Source of the DNA: Anabaena sp. UHCC 0204
GTDB taxonomy: Bacteria; Cyanobacteriota; Cyanobacteriia; Cyanobacteriales; Nostocaceae
Reading direction: 5' to 3'
Assembly: GCF_009711975.1 (NCBI RefSeq)
Contig: NZ_VIKW01000026.1
Location: 1 to 64,000 of the forward strand
Length of the DNA stretch: 64,000 nt
Below are positions 16,392 to 26,182 of this stretch, piece by piece; position 1 is the first letter of the stretch, and every line of letters starts with the position of its first letter. The position numbers and the translations under genes are program-made. Under the pieces are notes generated by a model, which made no database searches, was not told the DNA's origin, and saw only the letters and a program-made list of their open reading frames with translations.

Positions 16392-19300
16392 ATGTCTAAC
16401 TCTTCTAGTCAAAATTCTCGTTCCGTCAACTCTGGATTCAAACGCCTGTGGTTGATGATTTTCAGTCGCGGTGGTATGACTGTAGGTGCTTTGTTGCTGT
16501 TGGGAGTGATTGGTGGTATTTGGCGATTACGAAATTTTGTTTACCAGGAATTAGTACCATTAGCCAGCGAAAGTTTAACTACTACACTTAACCGTCCTGT
16601 AAAACTAGGTGCAGTTGAGTCTTTTTCACTGAATGGAGTAAAATTTGCTGCTTCAGAAATACCTGCTACACCCACAGATCCAGATAAAGCAAATATCAAA
16701 GCAGTAGAAGTGGGATTTGATCTGGGGAAGTTAGTTATTAACCGCAATCTTCAATTAGATGTAACTTTAGTTAACCCAGAGATTTATGTTCAACAGGATA
16801 ATCAAGGCAGTTGGTTAAGTACAACTATAGCGCCAGAAAAGGGTGGGGGACTGATCAAGACTGATTTGAATAGGTTGCGGTTTCGTAATGGTAATTTAGT
16901 GTTAGTCCCGAAAGGCAGTGGAGAGAAAAAAAATTCTGAACTTGTGCCTGTAGGATTTTCAGAGATTAATGGCACGGCTAAACTCCTCAATAAAAATAAA
17001 CGGATTAAATTAGATTTGGTGGGTAAGTCCGTAAGCGGGGGTGATATTTCCATAGCTGGAGATTTAATTCCTCAGAAGACTTTAGCAGGAGATTTTCGCT
17101 TGCGATCGCAAAACCTCCTTGCCGCAGATATTACCAAAATTGTTACTTTACCACTGAATTTACAAACAGGTAGAGTCAGTGGTGATTTGCAAATTAAGGT
17201 GACACCAAATCAAAAAACCTTATTATACGGTAATACTTCGATCACAGGGGTGACAGCACAAATCCCCAAAATCCCGCAACTATTAAACAATAGTCAGGGG
17301 AATCTTATTTTTGATGGACTGCTAATTACACTAGATAATATAGTTACCAGCTACGGAAAAATACCTGTTATAGCATCAGGAACGATTGATCAAGAAGCAG
17401 GATTTAATTTAAAAGGGCGTGTGAATGCGGTAAGTTTGGCCAATGCCCAATCAACCTTGAAAGTCAAGTTACCAGTACCTGTGAGTGGTATAGCTCAAGC
17501 CGATGTACAGATATTAGGAGATATTGCTCAACCAGTGCTATCGGGGACTGTGAGTAGCTTAAAAACTGCCCGGATTGATCAAGTTGATTTTCAGCAAGTT
17601 AGGAGTAAATTTCAGCTAATAAGTAGTAAATCGCTGTTGAGTATTACGGATATTTACGGAAAAACTACTTATGGGGGCGAAGTGAAAGGTGGGGGAACAA
17701 TTAAACTCGGTGAAGTACCCCAACTGAATTTTCAACTACAAGCCGCAAATATTCCTGGAGATGCGATCGCTCAAGTATATAATCTCAAAACAGGATTTCC
17801 CATTGGCCAGATGACAGCCACCGCAGAAATCAAAGGTGTGGCTGATGATACCCGAACTGTAGTAAAATGGCAAGCGCCTCAAGCCAAATACCCCGCCACG
17901 GGTGCAACTATTATTAATCCTGACCAAACAGTTTCTTTCCGTGATATCCTTGCAGACTTTGGTGGTGGTGTGGTCAGGGGTAGTGGGACTTATGCTAATG
18001 GGCGTTGGCAAGCTTTAGCTCAAGCTAGTAAGATCAAATTAACGTCTTTGGTTGACCAAAAACAACAGGAAAATATTTCTCTAGCTGGGTCAGAATTTAA
18101 TGGTCGTCTACGTTTATCAGGAAGTTCCTCACCATTTGCCATCGAAACAATTATTCCTGAAAATGCCAATGTGAATATTGCTGGTGGTAACGTTAATATT
18201 TCCCAAATCCAGTTACGAAATCAAAATTTTACAGCCCTGTTAGTCGGTAAAGGTTTACGTCTTAGCAAAATATTAAAACAAGCTAACCCGGTTTTAAATA
18301 ATCCCCTGGCTGGTAATTTCATGATTGCCGGTAATCTGGAAAATTTTAACCTGCAAACCTTCACAGGGCTGGGTGAAGCTGTTCTCTCTGTGGGTGGGGG
18401 AACAATTAAAGCCGCCAATATTCAAGTTGCCCAAGGTCGCTATCAGACGAAAATTCAAGCTGATAATGTACCTTTGACAAAGTTAGCCTCTGTACCTCCG
18501 GAATTGTCGGGTATTTTGGCTGGTCAGTTGCAAGTAGCAGGTTCTGTAGAGTCATTCCAACCGGAAACTATTCAAGGCTTGGGTGAAGGTAGGTTAAGGC
18601 TGCCTAGTGGTCTAGTTACAGCTTCTTATATTCAATTGAATAAGGGTAATTATCAAGCATTAGTGGCTACTTCCGGGTTACAATTAAGTCGCTTCAACAA
18701 GCAGTTGAGAGGACAGTTAGGTGGAAAATTACAAGTAGCCGGAAATTTGGCTGCTACTAAATTAGCAGATATAGCTGCTGTTGGTCAGGTCAGATTTAGT
18801 AAGGGTTTGCAAGGTATGGATTCACCTCTGCAAGCAAATATTGGTTGGAATGGCGAGAAGTTGACTATTGATAGTTCTAATAACCCTAATTTTCAAGCTA
18901 AAGGTTATGTATTAGCCAATGCCCAAACTACAGGAATCCCCGAATTTACGGAATTGAATCTGAATGTCCAGGCTAAAAATTATAGTCTTCAACAGTTGCC
19001 CGTGAATATCCCTAATATGGTAGATATTGCTGGTAATTTAGATTTTAATGGCCAGTTGACAGGAAAACCCACAGCACCAAATATTATTGGTAAATTGGGA
19101 TTAAGAGATTTAAAAGTACAGGAATTTGCTTTTGAGCCATTGTTAACTGGTAACATTAATTCTGTATCAGGACAAGGGTTAAGTTTAGATATTACCGGAC
19201 AAAGCGATCGCATAGCAGTTAACCTAGATGGTAAAAACAGTCCCCAATCCTTTCTAGTCCAGTGGCAACAAGCCTTATTATCAGGTGTAGCCAAAGGGGT

Positions 19301-21839
19301 TGATTGGCAGATGGATTTGGCTAATTTTCCCTTACAAGCATTAAATATAGCCTTACCGGAGAATACGCCTTTAAGTCCGGGGAGAGTGACAGGATTATTA
19401 ACAGGAGACTTGCAACTTAATTTGCAGACATTAGCCACAGCCGGGAAGATAGCCATTGACAACCCAGAACTTGGTCGTATTAAAGGCGATCGCTTTACAA
19501 CCCAATTCAGCTACAATAACGATACAGCCCTCCTCAACAATAGCGAATTTCTCAAAGGTGACAGCAAATATACCTTTGATGTCAACATTAAACAAGCAAC
19601 ACAAAAACCACAACTGCAAGCGAATATCAACATTGAGAAAGGCAATATTCAAGATGTTCTCGCAGCAGCCCAAATATTTGAATTGGGAGATCTACAACGT
19701 GGTTTGACAGCACCTAGCTACGGCACATCTGCGGACTTGACCACCAACTCCCAAGGATTACCAAATCAGTCTTTATTCAACCAAATTCAGCGGTTAGCAG
19801 AGATTGATATCCTCCTAGCTAATCAAGAACAAGAACGAATAGATGGTAAACCAATTCCAGATTTAATAGACTTAAAGGGAATTTTTAATGGTGATATTGC
19901 TATTAATACCGCCACAGCCGACGAACCAAGCATAACATTTAACCTCGAAGGCAAAAACTTTACCTGGGGTAAACCAACAGAAGTCGGTCGTTTTTATCGC
20001 GCCGAAGAAGTTATAGCTAAAGGTAGTTTTGAACAAGGAATTTTCCGGTTACAACCTTTACGAATTCAATCCCAAGAAAAGCTAATTGCTTTTACAGGTA
20101 ATCTTGGTGGTAAAGAACAATCAGGTCAATTAAAAGTCAAAAATTTCCCGATTCAGCTAGTCAGAAATTTAGTAAAATTACCAGAAGGAATTGCAGGTAA
20201 ACTAAATGCTACCGCAGCTTTAGCAGGTAGTATTAACAATCCTCAAGCTAGAGGAGAATTAAACATTACAGAAGGGACAATTTATCAAAAACCAGTCGAA
20301 TCAGCTACTGCTAGTTTCAGCTATTCTAATGGACGTTTGAATTTTGGGAGTAATGTCTTAGGAGTAGGAAAAGAACCCGCAAATATTACTGGTAGTATTC
20401 CCTATCAATTACCCTTTGCTGCTGGAAATTCAGGAGATGATCAAATTACTCTAGATGTACAAGTTAAAAATGAAGGTTTAACACTTTTAAATCTCTTCAC
20501 TAATGAGATAGCTTTTGAGAATGGAGAAGGAGAATTAAACTTAAAAGTTGAGGGAACTAAAGAAAAACCTTTAGTTCAAGGTATTGCTTCTCTGAATGAT
20601 GCTACCTTTAGCGCCCAAGCTTTACCAGGAAAGTTAACAAATGTGACTGGTAGCGCCAAATTTGATTTAACCCGTATCTTTGTAGAAAGTCTCGAAGGTA
20701 GATTTAGTGATGGTAAAATTGAGGCTGTTGGTGAACTACCTATTTTTACTGCTCGAAATATTAAACTAGATAATCCGCTAACTGTAAATTTAGAACAATT
20801 AGCTTTAAATCTCAAGGGATTATATCAAGGAGGTGCTAGTGGTAATTTAGAAATTACTGGTTCTTTGATTCGACCAATAATTGGCGGGAATATAGAATTA
20901 TTTGATGGTCAAGTATTATTGTCAGACTCTCAGGATGTAGATTCAGGAAATAACAAATCTAACTTATCAACTACTCAAATTGACAATCAAAATCAAGCAA
21001 ACACAGAAAATAAAATTACTAGGTTAAATAATTTAGAACTGAAACTTGGTAAAAATGTGCAAATTGCTAGACCACCAGTTTTCGAGTTCCAAACTTCTGG
21101 AAATTTAATTGTGAATGGTTCTTTAACTGACCCTATTCCAGAAGGAACTATTAAGTTAACTAAAGGTGGCGTGAATTTGTTCACTACCCAATTAAATTTA
21201 GCCCGTGGTCATGAACACACTGCGACTTTTAGTAGCCGTCAACCCCGTGATCCTAATTTGGATATTCGGCTATTTGCGAAGATTCTAGATGTGGTTCAAA
21301 ATAGCGACCTCAGCAGACAAGGTTCTTCCGGTTTATCAGGTTTAGAATCAGTCCGAGTAGAAGCAAGTATTGATGGTTTAGCCAGTCAAATTAATGATAA
21401 TTTGGAACTCAAAAGTAATCCCTCCCGTTCAGAAACACAAATTGTCACTTTATTAGGAGGTGGGTTTGTTGATACTCAAGGCCGTGGTGATAGTACCCTG
21501 GGTTTAATTAATATTGCCGGTTCGGCTGTTTTCAGAAATTTCCAAGGTGCATTTAATCAAATTGGTGATACTATTGGTTTAAGTGAATTGAGAATATTTC
21601 CCACAGTTCTTTCGGAAAGACCTGAAGCAGGAAGAAATAACTCATCTTTAGAATTAGCGTTAGAAGCAGGAATTGATATTTCTCCGAAAATTTCTATTTC
21701 TACTATTAAAATCTTGACTGCGGGTGATCCTTTGCAATGGGGTCTTAATTACCGAATAAACAATGAATTCCGTCTTCGTTCTTCTACTAATTTAACTGAT
21801 GATAGTCGGGCTGTACTTGAGTTTGAACGGAGATTTTGA
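16392..21839 (+). CDS. tamB: TamB/DUF490-type envelope assembly protein
   Basis: An 1815-residue protein of the TamB/TIC236 family, which spans the periplasm and links the inner membrane to Omp85 proteins or bulk lipid transport. The N-terminus has one membrane anchor (about residues 25-45, MTVGALLLLGVIGG). A very long run of beta-strand repeats follows (GNLQVAGS..., GQLKVKNFP...), then the diagnostic C-terminal DUF490 domain. That domain includes LLGGGFVDTQGRGD and ends in a beta-strand with terminal Phe (AVLEFERRF), as in outer-membrane partners. Length is typical for cyanobacterial members. No omp85/tamA is adjacent. It is monocistronic by spacing. Confidence 0.92.
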   Translation: MSNSSSQNSRSVNSGFKRLWLMIFSRGGMTVGALLLLGVIGGIWRLRNFVYQELVPLASESLTTTLNRPVKLGAVESFSLNGVKFAASEIPATPTDPDKANIKAVEVGFDLGKLVINRNLQLDVTLVNPEIYVQQDNQGSWLSTTIAPEKGGGLIKTDLNRLRFRNGNLVLVPKGSGEKKNSELVPVGFSEINGTAKLLNKNKRIKLDLVGKSVSGGDISIAGDLIPQKTLAGDFRLRSQNLLAADITKIVTLPLNLQTGRVSGDLQIKVTPNQKTLLYGNTSITGVTAQIPKIPQLLNNSQGNLIFDGLLITLDNIVTSYGKIPVIASGTIDQEAGFNLKGRVNAVSLANAQSTLKVKLPVPVSGIAQADVQILGDIAQPVLSGTVSSLKTARIDQVDFQQVRSKFQLISSKSLLSITDIYGKTTYGGEVKGGGTIKLGEVPQLNFQLQAANIPGDAIAQVYNLKTGFPIGQMTATAEIKGVADDTRTVVKWQAPQAKYPATGATIINPDQTVSFRDILADFGGGVVRGSGTYANGRWQALAQASKIKLTSLVDQKQQENISLAGSEFNGRLRLSGSSSPFAIETIIPENANVNIAGGNVNISQIQLRNQNFTALLVGKGLRLSKILKQANPVLNNPLAGNFMIAGNLENFNLQTFTGLGEAVLSVGGGTIKAANIQVAQGRYQTKIQADNVPLTKLASVPPELSGILAGQLQVAGSVESFQPETIQGLGEGRLRLPSGLVTASYIQLNKGNYQALVATSGLQLSRFNKQLRGQLGGKLQVAGNLAATKLADIAAVGQVRFSKGLQGMDSPLQANIGWNGEKLTIDSSNNPNFQAKGYVLANAQTTGIPEFTELNLNVQAKNYSLQQLPVNIPNMVDIAGNLDFNGQLTGKPTAPNIIGKLGLRDLKVQEFAFEPLLTGNINSVSGQGLSLDITGQSDRIAVNLDGKNSPQSFLVQWQQALLSGVAKGVDWQMDLANFPLQALNIALPENTPLSPGRVTGLLTGDLQLNLQTLATAGKIAIDNPELGRIKGDRFTTQFSYNNDTALLNNSEFLKGDSKYTFDVNIKQATQKPQLQANINIEKGNIQDVLAAAQIFELGDLQRGLTAPSYGTSADLTTNSQGLPNQSLFNQIQRLAEIDILLANQEQERIDGKPIPDLIDLKGIFNGDIAINTATADEPSITFNLEGKNFTWGKPTEVGRFYRAEEVIAKGSFEQGIFRLQPLRIQSQEKLIAFTGNLGGKEQSGQLKVKNFPIQLVRNLVKLPEGIAGKLNATAALAGSINNPQARGELNITEGTIYQKPVESATASFSYSNGRLNFGSNVLGVGKEPANITGSIPYQLPFAAGNSGDDQITLDVQVKNEGLTLLNLFTNEIAFENGEGELNLKVEGTKEKPLVQGIASLNDATFSAQALPGKLTNVTGSAKFDLTRIFVESLEGRFSDGKIEAVGELPIFTARNIKLDNPLTVNLEQLALNLKGLYQGGASGNLEITGSLIRPIIGGNIELFDGQVLLSDSQDVDSGNNKSNLSTTQIDNQNQANTENKITRLNNLELKLGKNVQIARPPVFEFQTSGNLIVNGSLTDPIPEGTIKLTKGGVNLFTTQLNLARGHEHTATFSSRQPRDPNLDIRLFAKILDVVQNSDLSRQGSSGLSGLESVRVEASIDGLASQINDNLELKSNPSRSETQIVTLLGGGFVDTQGRGDSTLGLINIAGSAVFRNFQGAFNQIGDTIGLSELRIFPTVLSERPEAGRNNSSLELALEAGIDISPKISISTIKILTAGDPLQWGLNYRINNEFRLRSSTNLTDDSRAVLEFERRF

Positions 21840-21900
21840 AGAAGTCAGTTGTCACCCAGATTCGAGACTATTCTGATCTTCTTCCTCCTGACTCCTGAAT

Positions 21901-21919
21901 GGGCGCAGGCCCTGCGTCC
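21901..21919. repeat. Second GGGCGCAGG palindrome
   Basis: A copy of the 14658-14676 palindrome with one arm change (CCTGCGTCC). It lies between the convergent tamB and sbcD genes and is followed by CTACCTCCTGAC as in the first copy. It could act as a bidirectional transcription stop. Confidence 0.65.
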
Positions 21920-21939
21920 CTACCTCCTGACTTCTAGCC

Positions 21940-23196
21940 CTAATTTTTAATTCTTCCCTGTGGTACTAGCAAAATTTCTTGATCATCTGTTAATAAAGTC
22001 TGTGCTGCTTCTAACATAGAAGGGGCGATATCTTTTAAGTCTTCCCGATTATTTAAGTAAGTTTTCAAAGCTTCCATGGGGTCAATACTGCTACTGGCCG
22101 TTAATTCAGGAATGCGGGGTTTTGCTAATTGACTAACTAGTTCGGCTTGAATTGTGTAAGTGTGCGCTATGCTTAAAGCTTGGTGAAGGGAAGAATTATC
22201 AATTACATCTAACTGTTCTGACCGCAATTTGTAAATTAGTCGGACGACATTATCTTGAATATCATATTTAGCGATCGCTTTCAATAATGCTGTTTGCGGA
22301 TCATCTTTCTTAGATAAATCTACTTCAATAGTCCGAAATACGCGCACAGGTAAGGGACAAAATTCCCAATTTACTTTCCCTTTTTCCAACTCAATCATTA
22401 CATAACCTTTGTCTTCTTTCTCTTCACTAAAATCTACCCGTTCAATACTTCCAGGATAAATCACTGGTGGGTCATTGGATTTATTGAGATTTTGGTGTTT
22501 ATGAACATGACCTAAAGCTACATAATCAAAACATGGTCGAGTTAACAAAGATAAAGGTAAAGTAAAACCCTTACCCACTGCTAATAAACGTTCTGCCCCT
22601 AAAGTGGCATTATCAGCCATTAAATGGGCTAAAAGCACCGTTGGTATAGTGGGGTCAAGGCGGCGAATTTCCCCTTCTATCACCACTTCTAAACGGTCTG
22701 TTAGCAGTTGATTAACTTCCGCCAAAGATGAACCCTGAGTTTCTTGACGAGTCATTAAAGTGGAACGAGTTAACCAAGGAAGAGTAATTATTTGTATATC
22801 TCCGTTCCGAGTGGAAATGCGGTGAGTCGTTAAAGTGTCACCAACTACAAATCCTGGTACGCCCAAAGTCCGGTAAATATTTAAACTTGCACCGCCTAAA
22901 CCTTGGGAATGTTGGTCATGATTTCCCACTAATAAGACGGTGGGGATATCTGCATCTACTAAACGGCGGAATTGATTAGCAAAAGCTTCTTGGACATAAG
23001 GTGCAGGTGTGGCATTCGGAAAAGCATCACCACCAAATAAAACTAAATCTACATTATCAAGTAGCGCCCGGTCAATACACAAAGATAATGTTTTAACAAA
23101 ATCTTCTAACCGTGTATTTAATCCTGTGGCTGAATTAATTCGTCCGTGGCAAAAACCGCTACCAATATGGATATCTGAAAGGTGGAGGATTTTCAT
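21940..23196 (-). CDS. sbcD: SbcD/Mre11-type DNA double-strand-break repair nuclease
   Basis: A 418-residue metallophosphoesterase of the SbcD/Mre11 family, which with SbcC trims DNA ends and hairpins. Metal-binding motifs appear in order: LSDIHIG at the N-terminus, FGGDAFPN, VGNHDQHSQG, LLAHLM, and GHVHKHQ near residue 235. The C-terminal capping region is present but poorly conserved. No sbcC follows within the window, so the partner must be elsewhere. The start ATG at 23196 gives the standard MKILHLSDIHIG opening. Confidence 0.9.
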   Translation of the reverse strand: MKILHLSDIHIGSGFCHGRINSATGLNTRLEDFVKTLSLCIDRALLDNVDLVLFGGDAFPNATPAPYVQEAFANQFRRLVDADIPTVLLVGNHDQHSQGLGGASLNIYRTLGVPGFVVGDTLTTHRISTRNGDIQIITLPWLTRSTLMTRQETQGSSLAEVNQLLTDRLEVVIEGEIRRLDPTIPTVLLAHLMADNATLGAERLLAVGKGFTLPLSLLTRPCFDYVALGHVHKHQNLNKSNDPPVIYPGSIERVDFSEEKEDKGYVMIELEKGKVNWEFCPLPVRVFRTIEVDLSKKDDPQTALLKAIAKYDIQDNVVRLIYKLRSEQLDVIDNSSLHQALSIAHTYTIQAELVSQLAKPRIPELTASSSIDPMEALKTYLNNREDLKDIAPSMLEAAQTLLTDDQEILLVPQGRIKN

Positions 23197-23482
23197 AATT
23201 TTTCAGTGCTTATTAGTCATTATAACATCCTGAAAATCCCAACTTCCCAACAAACAATCACATCCTATAAATCCTCATGACATATTCTATCTTTTTTATT
23301 GAACCACGAAGAAGCGAAGGACACGAAGGTAAGAGGTTACAAAGATACTCTATATGGGTAGTTTAATCCTGTAAATCCTGATTCAGACAGAAAAATTCTG
23401 AATTTTGAATTACCGAAATTTGTCCTAATTCAGACAATATTGTGCTAAAATATAAGTTGTAAAAAATCATATTTTCAAAATT

Positions 23483-23767
23483 ATGATCTTACAAACATGG
23501 CAACAATCTCATTCTCAAGAATTACAACAAGTTACCGAAACATTAGCAAAAATAACTCAACTTCCAGCAGAAGCAGTTAAACCTCATCTTGATGCAATGC
23601 TAGAACAATTAGTTAAAACTACAAAACTTCCGTTTTATCAAACAGTTTCCGATGAAGAATGGATTACAGCACTAAATGAATGGAGTTCTAGTCATACAAA
23701 AAATACACCTATTTTATCTGACTACGCTGTAAGTCGAGCAGGTATTTATGAAGAAGAGGAAATATAG
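23483..23767 (+). CDS. Putative antitoxin of a PIN-type pair
   Basis: A 94-residue acidic, helical protein (MILQTWQQSHSQEL...). Its stop codon TAG shares its last G with the GTG start of the following PIN gene, a coupling typical of toxin-antitoxin pairs. It has no recognisable DNA-binding domain, so the antitoxin role is inferred from position, size and overlap. The cell would use it to neutralise the PIN ribonuclease. Confidence 0.7.
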   Translation: MILQTWQQSHSQELQQVTETLAKITQLPAEAVKPHLDAMLEQLVKTTKLPFYQTVSDEEWITALNEWSSSHTKNTPILSDYAVSRAGIYEEEEI

Positions 23768-24213
23768 TGGCATATTTAATTGATACTAATATCATTTTGA
23801 TAATAGCACAACCACATCATCCAATGTGTGCTGAATCTTTAAATGCCCTTGCTACACTCCGAAGAAAACAAGAAACTTGTTATTTAACACATCAAAATTT
23901 AGTAGAATTTTGGCGTAGTGCTACTCGTCCTGTAGAAAAAAATGGCTTAGGATTGAGTTTAATTGCAGCAGAAGCAGAACTACAAAAATTAGAAAATTTC
24001 TTTCCTATATTACCAGATATACCGGAAATTTATCAGCATTGGAAACAGATTGTAATGGAATACGGTGTGATGGGTGTCAATGTTCATGATGCAAGATTAG
24101 TAGCAGTTATGTTTGCTAATCAAATAACTCACCTTCTTACTTTCAATATGAGTGACTTTAAACGCTATGAAAATAAAATTACCCCAGTACATCCAAATAC
24201 TTTATTAATCTGA
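23767..24213 (+). CDS. PIN-domain (VapC-like) ribonuclease toxin
   Basis: A 148-residue PIN protein. The acidic active-site residues are visible: Asp in LIDTNIIL at the N-terminus, Glu in THQNLVEFWR, Asp in NVHDARLVA and Asp in LLTFNMSDFKRY. VapC-type PIN proteins cleave tRNA or rRNA and are held inactive by a cognate partner. It starts at GTG overlapping the upstream stop by one base. No frameshift is seen and all four acidic positions are present, so it looks intact. Confidence 0.87.
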   Translation: MAYLIDTNIILIIAQPHHPMCAESLNALATLRRKQETCYLTHQNLVEFWRSATRPVEKNGLGLSLIAAEAELQKLENFFPILPDIPEIYQHWKQIVMEYGVMGVNVHDARLVAVMFANQITHLLTFNMSDFKRYENKITPVHPNTLLI

Positions 24214-24277
24214 TGAATATCAATAAGTAGGTGGACTTTTCTTCACATACCTTTAAATTTTTCTGTTCACAAAAAAG

Positions 24278-24308
24278 GTGCGTTACGCGATCGCTAACAC
24301 ACCCTACT
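24278..24308. repeat. Dispersed repeat with embedded HIP1
   Basis: GGTGCGTTACGCGATCGC followed by TAACACACCCTAC, a unit widespread in cyanobacterial spacers. It lies between the convergent PIN toxin and cysH genes. Confidence 0.55.
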
Positions 24309-24315
24309 TTGAGAA

Positions 24316-25020
24316 TTAAATGTGAATTCCACACTCGGTTTTTTCGCTTCCGCGCCAACGTCCAGCGCGTTCGTCTTCACCGTCGGCTACTTTGGTGGTA
24401 ATGGGTTCGTCACCAATACTAGGATAACCTTCGTCATGGAGAGGATTGTAAATTACTTTATGTTCGGCTACATACGCCCAGCTTTGTTTGCGGGTCCAAG
24501 TAGCTAGGGGGTTAATTTTTAATCTTCCCTTACCATCTAATTCAAATACGGGCATAGTAGCACGAGTAACGGCTTGATCACGACGGCGGCCTGTAATCCA
24601 AGCAACGGTGTTGAGTTCGTCTAAACCCCTCAGCAGTGGTTCGATTTTGGTAATGTCGTGGAATTTAGCAATATCTGTATCCCAAAGGGCTTCGCCGAAT
24701 TTAGCAGCGAAGGCTTCACGGCTATTGACATCTGGTGTTTTATAGGTTTGTAAATCTAGGTTATAGATTTCTTTGACTTTAGCAACCAATTCTAGGGTTT
24801 GGGGGAAGTGATAGAGAGTATCAAGGAAAATTACAGGGGTGGGATGCTCAAGTATGGTATAGAGGATATGTGTCAAGATAATGTCATCAACATTAAAGGC
24901 GCTAGTTTGTACCAGTCCTGTGGGAATATTCTGAACAGACCAGGCTAAGATTTCTGTAGGGCTTGCGGTTTCAAATTGTTGATTTAGTGCTGCTAAGTCA
25001 AATGTGGTAGAAGCTGTCAT
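24316..25020 (-). CDS. cysH: Phosphoadenylyl-sulfate (PAPS) reductase
   Basis: CysH reduces PAPS to sulfite with thioredoxin in assimilatory sulfate reduction, in the cytoplasm. The 234-residue protein has the adenylyl-sulfate binding signature (VIFLDTLYHFPQT), the conserved ITGRRRDQA loop, and the catalytic C-terminal cysteine in KTECGIHI. The paired-cysteine motifs that hold an iron-sulfur cluster in APS reductases are absent, so PAPS is the likely substrate. It is divergent from psb32. Confidence 0.93.
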   Translation of the reverse strand: MTASTTFDLAALNQQFETASPTEILAWSVQNIPTGLVQTSAFNVDDIILTHILYTILEHPTPVIFLDTLYHFPQTLELVAKVKEIYNLDLQTYKTPDVNSREAFAAKFGEALWDTDIAKFHDITKIEPLLRGLDELNTVAWITGRRRDQAVTRATMPVFELDGKGRLKINPLATWTRKQSWAYVAEHKVIYNPLHDEGYPSIGDEPITTKVADGEDERAGRWRGSEKTECGIHI

Positions 25021-25131
25021 GATATTTCTCTAAACAAAGATTTTTTACCTTTTATTAAATTTAATATTATCGTATCCAGGTACATATCCCGCCTGACTTA
25101 ACCAGAAGCAAAAGCAGTTGAGGTGAAAAAA

Positions 25132-25164
25132 CACCTGTTTCCTGTCACTTATTTCCTGTCACCT
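25132..25164. repeat. CTGTCAC heptamer repeat between cysH and psb32
   Basis: Three spaced copies of CCTGTCAC, the reverse complement of the GTGACAG unit that makes arrays at 36508, 42724 and 43047. It lies in the divergent promoter gap. Confidence 0.6.
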
Positions 25165-25209
25165 AATTGTGTACTATTTTAATTGCAAGTCTGTTTAAGG
25201 ATTCATCCC

Positions 25210-25950
25210 ATGCAACAGTTACTGAAGCAATTATTTAGTAATCAAAAATACGTTACTCGTCTAATTTTACCAGTATTGGTAATGATAATGGCGACTTCGC
25301 TGTTTGTCTTACCTGCTGCTGCTACTGGTGTATACGAAATACCCAGTCTCACAGCAGATACTTGGATTTTAGATCAAGGTGATGTGATTAGCCGATTGAA
25401 TGAAGGTCAGATTAGCAAGACTTTCAAGGATTTGGCGCAGGAAACTGGTAATGAAGCCAGAATTGTGACTATTCGCCGCCTTGACTATGGGGAAACACCG
25501 GAAAGTTTTGCGAAAGGACTATTTAGTAAATGGTTTCCGACGGCAGAAGCACAAGCTAATCAAGTATTGTTACTAGTAGATACTGTTACTAATGGAACTG
25601 CTTTGGTTAGTGGTAATCAAGTCAAATCTCTATTGACTGATTCTATTGCTCAAAGTGTGGCGGAAGAAACATTGGGTACAGCGTTGCGTGATGGTAATAA
25701 ATATAACCAAGGTTTTTTAGATGTGAGCGATCGCTTGGTTGCTGTTTTGTCTGGTAAACCAGATCCAGGTCCACCAGAAATCATAGAAACTGTCAAGGTG
25801 GAAGGAACTTTCACAAAAGCCGAAGAAACTGATCAAGGTAATGCAACTGCTTGGGTTGTAGGGCTGTTAATTGCAGCTACTGTCATTCCCATGGCAACAT
25901 ATTATCTTTACCAAGTGTTTCAACCTTCAACTCCAGAATCTGGGGAGTAG
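25210..25950 (+). CDS. psb32: TPM-domain protein, Psb32/TLP18.3-like
   Basis: A 246-residue membrane protein of the TPM (YgcG/TLP18.3) family. In cyanobacteria the Psb32 member, like plant TLP18.3, is linked to photosystem II repair. It has an N-terminal signal segment (LPVLVMIMATSLFVLPAAA), a TPM domain (about 40-190, with DQGDVISRLNEGQ and ARIVTIRRLDYG) and a C-terminal membrane helix (WVVGLLIAATVIPMATYYLY). An upstream TTG at 25183 is open, but the ATG at 25210 has AAGG about 10 nt before it and begins directly before the signal peptide. The stop is followed at once by a G-rich repeat array. Confidence 0.8.
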   Translation: MQQLLKQLFSNQKYVTRLILPVLVMIMATSLFVLPAAATGVYEIPSLTADTWILDQGDVISRLNEGQISKTFKDLAQETGNEARIVTIRRLDYGETPESFAKGLFSKWFPTAEAQANQVLLLVDTVTNGTALVSGNQVKSLLTDSIAQSVAEETLGTALRDGNKYNQGFLDVSDRLVAVLSGKPDPGPPEIIETVKVEGTFTKAEETDQGNATAWVVGLLIAATVIPMATYYLYQVFQPSTPESGE

Positions 25951-26175
25951 GGGGAAGGGGGCAGAGGGGCAGGGGAGCAGGGGAGCAGAGGAGCAGAGGA
26001 GCAGAGGAGCAGAGGAGCAGGGGGGCAGGGGAGCAGGGGGGCAGGGGAGCAGGGGGGCAGAGGAGCAGGGGGGCAGGGGAGCAGGGGGGCAGAGGAGCAG
26101 GGGAAGTAGGGGAAGTAGGGGAGAAAAATATTTGCAACGGACAACGGACAACGAACAACGGACAACGGACAAAAA
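25951..26175. repeat. Composite repeat: octamer GCAGRGGR array plus GGACAAC array
   Basis: About 18 copies of an 8-bp purine-rich unit (GCAGGGGA, GCAGAGGA, GCAGGGGG variants) are followed by AGTAGGGGA units, a GAAAAATATTTGCAAC junction, and five GGACAAC-like heptamers. It fills the gap between psb32 and the convergent sensor kinase. Because 8 is not a multiple of 3, long false reading frames appear on both strands. The same element order recurs at 36508-36617 and, less exactly, at 42724-42905. Confidence 0.9.
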
Positions 26176-26182
26176 GACTTTC

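Noticed and set aside
18989-19462. 157-codon minus-strand frame inside tamB
   Set aside because: Antisense to a long well-supported gene; no recognisable domain.
25951-26115. Possible CRISPR array from the regular repeat look
   Set aside because: The units are 8 bp with no spacers, and no cas genes are present.
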